Assembly (NCBI GenBank): GCA_937930165.1
Contig: CALGVL010000417.1
Span: 1-5,827, forward strand
Direction: 5' to 3'
DNA length: 5,827 nt
DNA from: an uncultured Acetobacteraceae bacterium
Lineage (GTDB): Bacteria; Pseudomonadota; Alphaproteobacteria; Acetobacterales; Acetobacteraceae
Shown: positions 1 to 4,484 of the stretch, one piece after another
How positions within the stretch are numbered: the stretch's first letter is position 1
How the letters are laid out: each line of letters starts with the position of its first letter
The notes under the pieces: generated by a model
Seen by the model: the letters and a program-made list of their open reading frames with translations, nothing else
Told to the model about the DNA's origin: nothing
Database searches by the model: none
Program-made: the position numbers and the translations under genes

Positions 1-953
1 TGACACCGGACGGCCCGGCGGCACGGGCCGGGCTGCGGGAGGGCGACCGGGTGCTGGCGATCGACGGCGTGCCGGTTTCGGCCCAGGAACTCGGCTTGGC
101 CGCAACCCTGCTGGAGGGGCCGGCAGAGACGCCGGTTTCGATACGCCTCCAGCGCGGCCGGCGCCGCTTCAGCGTCACCCTGCGGCGCATCCTGGTGCCG
201 CCGGATTCGGTGCATGCGGAGTCGCGGGACGGGATCCTGTGGCTGCGCGTCGATGGTTTTTCCAACGCCACCGACCGCAAGCTGGCCGCGGCGCTGCGGG
301 AGGGAATCCAGCCAGGCCGGACGCGCGGCGTCGTGCTCGATCTGCGTGGCAATCGCGGCGGGCTTCTGGGCCAGGCGGTGGCGGTGGCAAACACCTTCCT
401 CAGCAGCGGGGTCGTGGCGCAGACCGGCGGCCGGCACCCGGATGCCGCGCGGACCTATGTGGCGGGCGGGCCGGACCTCGCCGCCGGCCTGCCGCTGGTG
501 GTGCTGGTGGATGGCCGTTCCGCCTCGGCGGCGGAGATCGTGGCCGCGGCGCTGGCGGATCGCGGCCGGGCGGTGGTGGTGGGCAGCGCCACCATGGGCA
601 AGGGGCTGATCCAGGCGGTGGTGCCGCTGCCGAACGGGGGGGAGCTGCTGGTGACCTGGTCGCGGGTGCTGGCGCCGCGCGGCTGGCCGATCCAGGGCCT
701 CGGCGTGCTGCCGGAACTCTGCACCAGCCTCGGCGCGGAGGCGACGGCGGCGGAGCTGCAGCAATTGCGGCAGGGCAACCCGCCCATGGCCCGCGTCCTA
801 GCCCGGCAGCGCGCCGCGCGGGCGCCGGTGCCGGCCAGCGAGGTGGCGGCGCTGCGCGGCGCCTGCCCCCCGGCCGAGGGGCGGGAGGCCGACCTCGCCG
901 CCGCCCGCGCCCTGATCGACATGCCCGAGGCCTATGCCGCCGCCCTGCCGTAA
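1..953 (+). CDS. S41 family carboxy-terminal processing protease (5' truncated by window edge)
   Basis: This is a periplasmic serine protease of the CtpA/Tsp type, which cleaves proteins near their C-termini. The frame is open to the left edge (first whole codon at base 3) and ends at TAA 951-953, followed at once by a second TAA. About 316 residues are visible. The signal peptide, N-terminal region and first part of the PDZ domain lie outside. The visible part opens with PDZ residues (AGLREGDRVLAIDG), so the GTG at 51 is internal and not the start. The protease core follows. By alignment to E. coli Tsp from memory (S430, D441, K455), the catalytic Ser is the second Ser of GRSASAAEI (codon 525-527), the conserved Asp is at 558-560, and the general-base Lys is in TMGKG (codon 600-602). 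All three are present with the same spacing as in Tsp, so the enzyme should be active. The C-terminal tail carries two cysteines (codons 720-722 and 864-866) that could form a periplasmic disulfide. That pairing is inferred. Confidence 0.93.
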   Translation, partial: TPDGPAARAGLREGDRVLAIDGVPVSAQELGLAATLLEGPAETPVSIRLQRGRRRFSVTLRRILVPPDSVHAESRDGILWLRVDGFSNATDRKLAAALREGIQPGRTRGVVLDLRGNRGGLLGQAVAVANTFLSSGVVAQTGGRHPDAARTYVAGGPDLAAGLPLVVLVDGRSASAAEIVAAALADRGRAVVVGSATMGKGLIQAVVPLPNGGELLVTWSRVLAPRGWPIQGLGVLPELCTSLGAEATAAELQQLRQGNPPMARVLARQRAARAPVPASEVAALRGACPPAEGREADLAAARALIDMPEAYAAALP

Positions 954-968
954 TAAGGCGCTGCTGCA

Positions 969-991
969 CGGCCCTTTGGTCATCGGGGCCG
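969..991 (+). repeat. Direct repeat copy 1, hairpin-forming, downstream of the protease gene
   Basis: This 23-bp element starts 15 bp after the protease stop codon. It is nearly identical (22 of 23 positions) to a second copy at 1031-1053. Its ends are inverted complements, CGGCCC and GGGCCG, enclosing an 11-nt loop, so RNA from either strand could fold a 6-bp GC stem. No T-tract follows. It could help terminate or protect the protease mRNA, or be a REP-like element. The sequence does not decide between these. Confidence 0.55.
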
Positions 992-1030
992 GTTGAACTT
1001 AACGGCGCCGATTCAGACCTTCGGGCCATG

Positions 1031-1053
1031 CGGCCCTTCGGTCATCGGGGCCG
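1031..1053 (+). repeat. Direct repeat copy 2, hairpin-forming, upstream of the rpmG promoter
   Basis: This is the second copy of the 23-bp element, 62 bp downstream of the first, differing by one T-to-C change in the loop. It has the same CGGCCC/GGGCCG arms. Its left arm can also pair with GGGCC at 1023-1027 across a 4-nt ATGC loop (partner GGCCC at 1032-1036), so two mutually exclusive hairpins are possible here. It ends 15 bp before the proposed -35 box of rpmG. Confidence 0.55.
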
Positions 1054-1068
1054 CCGGCACGGTTTCGC

Positions 1069-1096
1069 TTGACGCGGCGGCGCTGGTCGCTACCTT
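1069..1096 (+). promoter_or_regulatory. Probable sigma70-type promoter of rpmG
   Basis: A near-consensus -35 box TTGACG lies at 1069-1074, followed by a 16-bp spacer and a weaker -10 candidate TACCTT at 1091-1096. It is about 50 bp upstream of the rpmG start in the otherwise non-coding 191-bp gap. The CTTGAC...CTACCTT arrangement resembles housekeeping promoters of GC-rich alphaproteobacteria. The -10 assignment is tentative, since only three of six bases match TATAAT. Confidence 0.5.
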
Positions 1097-1131
1097 CCCG
1101 GCCCTTCCGCCCTGCCGGCATCCGCAAGACC

Positions 1132-1137
1132 AGAAGG
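1132..1137 (+). promoter_or_regulatory. Ribosome binding site of rpmG
   Basis: AGAAGG lies 7 nt before the ATG at 1145. This is a good Shine-Dalgarno match at ideal spacing and fixes the start of the small L33 gene. Confidence 0.75.
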
Positions 1138-1144
1138 CTTCGCC

Positions 1145-1312
1145 ATGGCCAAGGCCAACACCATCCAGATCAAGCTCGTGAGCAGTGCCGATACCGGCTA
1201 CTTCTACGTGACCAAGAAGAACGTCCGGAACATGACCGGCAAGCTGGAGAAGAAGAAGTACGATCCGGTCGCCCGGAAGCACGTCATCTTCCGCGAAGCC
1301 AAGATCAAATAG
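1145..1312 (+). CDS. rpmG: 50S ribosomal protein L33
   Basis: This 55-residue protein of the large ribosomal subunit starts MAKANTIQIKLVSSADTG and ends in FREAKIK before TAG 1310-1312. It lines up along its whole length with E. coli L33, also 55 residues: the IKLVSSA...G(Y/H)FY segment, the basic middle (residues 24-38) and the DPV.R.HVI...EAKIK end are all recognisable. No cysteines are present, so it is the zinc-independent form of L33. It is basic, as expected for an rRNA-binding protein. The gene appears monocistronic, with its own promoter and Shine-Dalgarno site upstream and a strong hairpin 20 bp after its stop. The next gene is convergent. Without E. coli-style rpmB beside it, it stands alone here. 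Confidence 0.97.
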   Translation: MAKANTIQIKLVSSADTGYFYVTKKNVRNMTGKLEKKKYDPVARKHVIFREAKIK

Positions 1313-1332
1313 CCGGCGCGGCGGGACGGGAC

Positions 1333-1356
1333 CGGGCTGATCGTTGGATCAGCCCG
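1333..1356. terminator. Bidirectional hairpin between convergent genes
   Basis: CGGGCTGATC (1333-1342) and GATCAGCCCG (1347-1356) form a perfect 10-bp stem around a GTTG tetraloop. The hairpin lies 20 bp past the rpmG stop. It also contains the stop codon (TGA, complement of 1349-1351) and the region just past it for the convergent binding-protein gene, so it would serve both transcripts. Neither side has a clear T-tract, so this is not a textbook intrinsic terminator. It may work with Rho or mainly block 3' exonucleases. Confidence 0.65.
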
Positions 1357-2308
1357 CCGTGATGCCCGCCGCCCGTATGACCTCCCGCTGCCGGGCCAGT
1401 TCGGCGCGAGTGTAATCGGCGAGCGCCTCCGGCGTGCCGCCCATGGTTTCCAGCCCCTGCCGGCGCAGTTCCGCCACCGTCGCGGAATCGGCCAGCGCGC
1501 CGTTCACCAGGGTGTTGAGCCGCGCCAGGACCGGCGCCGGCGTCCCGGCCGGTGCGTAGACCGCCCACCAGCCCTCCACCACCACGCCCGGCAGGCCGGC
1601 CTCGGCCATGGTCGGCACATCGGGCAGGATGAAGTGCCGCGCCTCCCCGGTCACGGCCAGCGGCCGGATCGCGCCGGACTGGATATGCGGCAGGAAGCCG
1701 AGCGGGTGGTAGACCATCGCGTCCACCGTGCCGTTCAGCAGATCGGCGATCGCACGCCCGCCCTCCCGGTAAGGGACATGCGTGGTGGTGACACCGCCCC
1801 GCAGGTCGATCAGCGCCTGGGTCAGATGGCCGGTGGTGCCGGTGCCGGCCGAGGCCATGCTGAGATTGCGTTGTCGCGCCAGCGCCAGGAATTCCCGCAG
1901 CGAGGCCACGCCAAGCTGCGGCCGCACGCCCAGCACCACGGAGGTGCGCGCGAAGCTGGCGATGGGCGCGAAGTCGCGCAGCGGGTCATAGGCCAGGCCA
2001 GGCATCAGGATCGGATTGGTGGCCATGGTGCCGCTGGTGCCGAAGAGCAGCGTGTAGCCATCCGCCGGGGCCTGCGCGACGGCCAGGGCGCCCACGGTGC
2101 CGCCGGCACCGCCGCGGTTGTCCACCACCACCGGCTGGCCGATCCCCTGCGCGATGTAGGCCGCCGCCAGCCGGCCAAGGATGTCCGTGGTGGTGCCGGC
2201 GGCGAAGGGGACCACCAGCCGGACTGGCCGATCCGGCCAACTGCCCTGCGCGGCGGCGGGCAGGGTCAGGGCGGAGAGGGCGATGCCCAGCAGGCTGCGG
2301 CGGTTCAT
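1349..2308 (-). CDS. Tripartite tricarboxylate transporter receptor (TctC/Bug family) periplasmic binding protein
   Basis: This 319-residue extracytoplasmic solute receptor has the usual family length. Residues 1-20 form an export signal: MNRRSLLG, a hydrophobic run, then AAA before QG. The twin arginines make Tat export possible, but Sec is not excluded. Bug-family signatures follow in order: VVPFAAGTTTDILGR (32-46), VVDNRGGAGGTVGA (61-74), ADGYTLL (82-88), SAGTGTTGHL (153-162), VPYREGGRAIADLL (178-191), PDVPTMAEAGLPG (229-241) and APAGTP (252-257). Such receptors capture small carboxylates or nicotinate-like ligands for TctAB permeases. No tctA or tctB is in the window, so it is an orphan receptor here, as is common in bacteria with many Bug paralogues. 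Its start ATG overlaps the upstream gene's TGA as ATGA, with GGAGG 10 nt ahead. The frame stays open further upstream, but that part is antisense-phase sequence within the deacetylase gene. The ligand is unknown. Confidence 0.93.
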   Translation of the reverse strand: MNRRSLLGIALSALTLPAAAQGSWPDRPVRLVVPFAAGTTTDILGRLAAAYIAQGIGQPVVVDNRGGAGGTVGALAVAQAPADGYTLLFGTSGTMATNPILMPGLAYDPLRDFAPIASFARTSVVLGVRPQLGVASLREFLALARQRNLSMASAGTGTTGHLTQALIDLRGGVTTTHVPYREGGRAIADLLNGTVDAMVYHPLGFLPHIQSGAIRPLAVTGEARHFILPDVPTMAEAGLPGVVVEGWWAVYAPAGTPAPVLARLNTLVNGALADSATVAELRRQGLETMGGTPEALADYTRAELARQREVIRAAGITAG

Positions 2309-2961
2309 TGGACTGGATCCTCCGATACGTAGCGTTCCAGCCCTGGCATGGCGCGCCCGGCGCGAATGGGCAGGCAGATTTCGGGCGGCTCGGCCAGGAA
2401 GCGGGTGCCCGTATCGGACAACAGGCCGAGCACGCGGTCCAGATGCCGCATCGCACCGTTCGGCAGGTCGTGCAGCACCATCAGCAGCGGCCCCTCCGCT
2501 GCCGCGGCCATGGCCAGGGCCCGCGCCGGCCAGCCATCCGGATCGTCCCAGTCGCGTGGAATGCAGTTCCACAGCACGACGCTGTGCCCACCGGCCAGCA
2601 GATGCGCCACGGCGCTGCGGTTCAGCAGATGCGGGCCGAGCGCGCCGCCACCGCCATTCGGGCGGAACAGTCGATCCGGCTCGCCCAGGCTGCCCAGCAG
2701 CAGGTCCGTCTCCGCGATCTCCGCCACCGCCTCCCGCCCGCTGCGGCGGCCGAGCGGCGCACCATGCGTCAGGGTGTGGTTGCCGATGCGGTGGCCTTCC
2801 GCCCGCGCCCGCTCCGCCAGGGCCCGGCGCGCCGGATCGCGCAGCTTCTCCCCGATCACGAAGAAGATCGCCGGAATGCGGCGACGCGCCAGGACATCAA
2901 GCACCAGGGGCGTCGCCTCCGGCTCCGGCCCGTTGTCGAAGCTGAGGAAGACCTCGCTCAT
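2305..2961 (-). CDS. NodB-fold polysaccharide deacetylase-like protein with altered metal motif
   Basis: This 218-residue protein spans little more than a CE4/NodB domain, with no signal peptide or membrane segment, so it is probably cytoplasmic. Family motif 1 (T/S-F-D-D-G) reads SFDNGP at residues 7-12: the catalytic-base Asp9 is kept, but the metal-ligand Asp is Asn10. Motif 2 is intact, GNHTLTH with His62 and His66. Motif 3 (usually R-x-PYG) is RPNGGGG at 100-106. A Trp-containing motif (NCIPRDWDDP, 132-141) and motif 5 (LMVLHD, 160-165, His164) are present. It most likely removes an acyl or amide group from a sugar or small amide, and metal binding may be weak or changed. Its ATG overlaps the permease TGA as ATGA. 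No good Shine-Dalgarno site precedes it, which fits coupled translation. Longer in-frame starts fall inside the permease gene and add residues unlike the family. The substrate is unknown. Confidence 0.85.
   Translation of the reverse strand: MSEVFLSFDNGPEPEATPLVLDVLARRRIPAIFFVIGEKLRDPARRALAERARAEGHRIGNHTLTHGAPLGRRSGREAVAEIAETDLLLGSLGEPDRLFRPNGGGGALGPHLLNRSAVAHLLAGGHSVVLWNCIPRDWDDPDGWPARALAMAAAAEGPLLMVLHDLPNGAMRHLDRVLGLLSDTGTRFLAEPPEICLPIRAGRAMPGLERYVSEDPVQ
2319..2323 (-). promoter_or_regulatory. Ribosome binding site of the TctC-type gene
   Basis: GGAGG on the minus strand lies 10 nt before the ATG at 2308, inside the end of the deacetylase-like gene. With the signal-peptide sequence that follows, it fixes this start over in-frame alternatives upstream. 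The ATGA overlap suggests translation is coupled to the preceding gene. Confidence 0.7.
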
Positions 2962-4244
2962 TGCACCGCGAATTTCACCACGCAGAGCGCGGCGATCAGC
3001 CACACGGCACCGCTGACCTCCTGGCTCCGCCCGGCCGCCACCTTCAGCGCGGCATAAGTGATGAAGCCCAGCCCGATGCCCGTGGCGATGGAGAAGGTGA
3101 AGGGCATCGACAGCGCCGTGATCACCGCGGGCACGTAATCGGTGGCGTCGTCCCACTGCAGGCTGCGCAGCGCCTGCGCCATCAGGCAGGCGACGAAGAC
3201 CAGGGCAGGTGCCGTCGCGAAGCCCGGGACGGCGGTGGCCAGCGGCGCCAGGAACAGCGCCAGCAGGAACAGCGCCGCGACGGTCAGCGCCGTCAGCCCG
3301 GTGCGCCCGCCGGCCTGAATGCCTGCCGCGCTCTCGATGTAGCTCACCGTCGTCGAGGTCCCGAGCGCGGCGCCGAGGATGGCGCCGCCGCTATCCGCCA
3401 CCAGCGCCCGGCCGAGATTGGGCACCGTGCCGTCCGGCCGCATCAGCCCCGCCCGATGGGTGGTGGCGATCAGGGTGCCGGTGTTGTCCAGCAGATCCAC
3501 CAGGAAGAAGGTGAAGATGATGCCGGCGATGCCGAGCTCCAGTGCCGCGCCGATATCCATCTGCAGGAAGGTCGGTGCCAGGGAGGGTGGCAGGCTGACC
3601 ACGCCCTGGAAGGTCGTCAGCCCGAAGGGGATGCCGAGCGCCGCCGTGACCAGGATGCCGATGACGATCGCCCCCGGCACCTGCCGCGCCGAAAGCCCGG
3701 CAACCAGCAGGAAGCCCAGGCAGGCGAGCAGTGTTGAGACCTCCCCGAGAGGGCCGAAGCCCACCAGCGTCGCCGGATTGGCCACCACCAGCCCCATGCC
3801 GCGGAGCCCGATCAGGCCGAGGAAGAAGCCGATCCCCGCCGCGATGCCGAGCTTCAGCGAGAGCGGGATGCCGTTGATCAGCCATTCCCGGATGCGCAGC
3901 AGGGAGACGGCCAGGAAGATGCAGCCCGAGACGAAGACCGCCCCCAGCGCCGCCTGCCAGGAAACCCCGAGGCCCAGCACCACGGAAAAGGCGAAATAGG
4001 CGTTCAGCCCCATCCCCGGCGCCATGGCGATCGGGAAATTCGCCAGCAGCCCCATCAGGGCCGAGCCGATGGCGGCGGCCAGGCAGGTGGCGACGAAGGC
4101 GGCGCCCTGGTCGATGCCCGCCTGGGCGAGGATCGAAGGGTTGACCACGATGATATAGGCCATGGTGAGGAAGGTGGTGGCGCCCGCCAGCACCTCCCGC
4201 CGCGGAGTGGTGCCGCGTTCCCTGAGCCTGAAGAACCGCTCCAT
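2958..4244 (-). CDS. NCS2/AzgA-type purine nucleobase permease
   Basis: This 428-residue inner-membrane transporter belongs to the AzgA/PbuG branch (E. coli GhxP and AdeP types), whose members import adenine, guanine or hypoxanthine with protons. The length is slightly shorter than the E. coli members. Hydrophobic segments run almost throughout, consistent with a 14-helix fold. Family signatures are clear: FLTMAYIIVVNP (25-36), APGMGLNAYFAF (75-86), DLLDNTGTLI (250-259), GTSTTVSYIESAAGI (295-309, with Glu304 the expected substrate-contact acid) and GGRTGLTA (312-319). The start MERFFRLRERGTTPRREVLAG matches the usual family N-terminus. An AAAGGA Shine-Dalgarno-like site lies 12 nt upstream. 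It is the first gene of the three-gene operon, and its TGA overlaps the next ATG. Which purine it carries cannot be read from the sequence. Confidence 0.94.
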   Translation of the reverse strand: MERFFRLRERGTTPRREVLAGATTFLTMAYIIVVNPSILAQAGIDQGAAFVATCLAAAIGSALMGLLANFPIAMAPGMGLNAYFAFSVVLGLGVSWQAALGAVFVSGCIFLAVSLLRIREWLINGIPLSLKLGIAAGIGFFLGLIGLRGMGLVVANPATLVGFGPLGEVSTLLACLGFLLVAGLSARQVPGAIVIGILVTAALGIPFGLTTFQGVVSLPPSLAPTFLQMDIGAALELGIAGIIFTFFLVDLLDNTGTLIATTHRAGLMRPDGTVPNLGRALVADSGGAILGAALGTSTTVSYIESAAGIQAGGRTGLTALTVAALFLLALFLAPLATAVPGFATAPALVFVACLMAQALRSLQWDDATDYVPAVITALSMPFTFSIATGIGLGFITYAALKVAAGRSQEVSGAVWLIAALCVVKFAVQ

Positions 4245-4256
4245 GACGCCGGAGAT

Positions 4257-4262
4257 TCCTTT
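4257..4262 (-). promoter_or_regulatory. Candidate ribosome binding site of the permease gene
   Basis: AAAGGA on the minus strand lies 12 nt before the ATG at 4244. The spacing is long, but no other purine-rich site is closer. The start itself rests mainly on the family-typical N-terminus. Confidence 0.45.
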
Positions 4263-4467
4263 CGCCCGCTTGTGGGTCCAACGACCGCCGACTTTCTACC
4301 AAAGGCCAAGGCGGGGGGCAGCGCCGGGAGTCGTGCGGGTCCGGGCCGGTTTTTCCTGCTGCATTCCGCCGCCGTCCTGCTCAAATTCCCGCTCAGCAAC
4401 GCCGTGCCCGGGGCGACAGTCGCCGTGCCCAAAGCCAAGTCCGATGCCACCGCGGTCGCCAGAACGC

Positions 4468-4474
4468 AAAGGGA
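4468..4474 (+). promoter_or_regulatory. Candidate ribosome binding site of the kinase gene
   Basis: AAAGGGA ends 10 nt before the ATG at 4485. It is the best purine-rich site before any in-frame start in this region and is the reason for choosing 4485 over the upstream GTGs at 4404 and 4425. Confidence 0.45.
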
Positions 4475-4484
4475 ACTCGCCGAA

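Larger units (their letters stand above)
4245..4484. other. Divergent upstream region between the permease operon and the sensor kinase
   Basis: This gap of about 240 bp must hold the promoters for both directions if the kinase starts at 4485. I could not identify convincing -35/-10 pairs on either strand. The closest plus-strand candidate is TTGTGG at 4270-4275 with TTTCTA 17 bp later, which is weak. The kinase frame stays open through the whole gap with no stop, so part of the right side (from about 4404) could be an N-terminal extension of the kinase. No repeat or operator-like palindrome stands out. Confidence 0.5.

Noticed and set aside
51..53. GTG as the start of the protease gene
   Set aside because: The frame continues to the left edge and the preceding codons encode the conserved PDZ stretch AGLREGDR, so the GTG is internal.
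993..1181. Small 62-codon frame upstream of and overlapping rpmG
   Set aside because: It would start at TTG with no ribosome site, ends out of frame within rpmG, and spans the repeat and promoter. The composition looks non-coding.
2309..2572. N-terminal extension of the TctC-type protein by 88 codons
   Set aside because: The extension overlaps the deacetylase-like gene out of frame, and it would bury the signal peptide and the GGAGG site that precede ATG 2308.
2962..3156. N-terminal extension of the deacetylase-like protein by 65 codons
   Set aside because: It lies wholly within the permease coding sequence and is His/Arg-rich without similarity to the NodB family. The domain begins right after ATG 2961.
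1634..3737. Long plus-strand open frames opposite the permease, deacetylase and TctC-type genes
   Set aside because: They have no family motifs and a low-complexity composition. The minus strand encodes three clear protein families over the same bases.
4349..4356. Possible T-tract terminator (GGTTTTTC) in the divergent region
   Set aside because: No stable stem directly precedes the T run on the plus strand, and no gene ends there in that direction.
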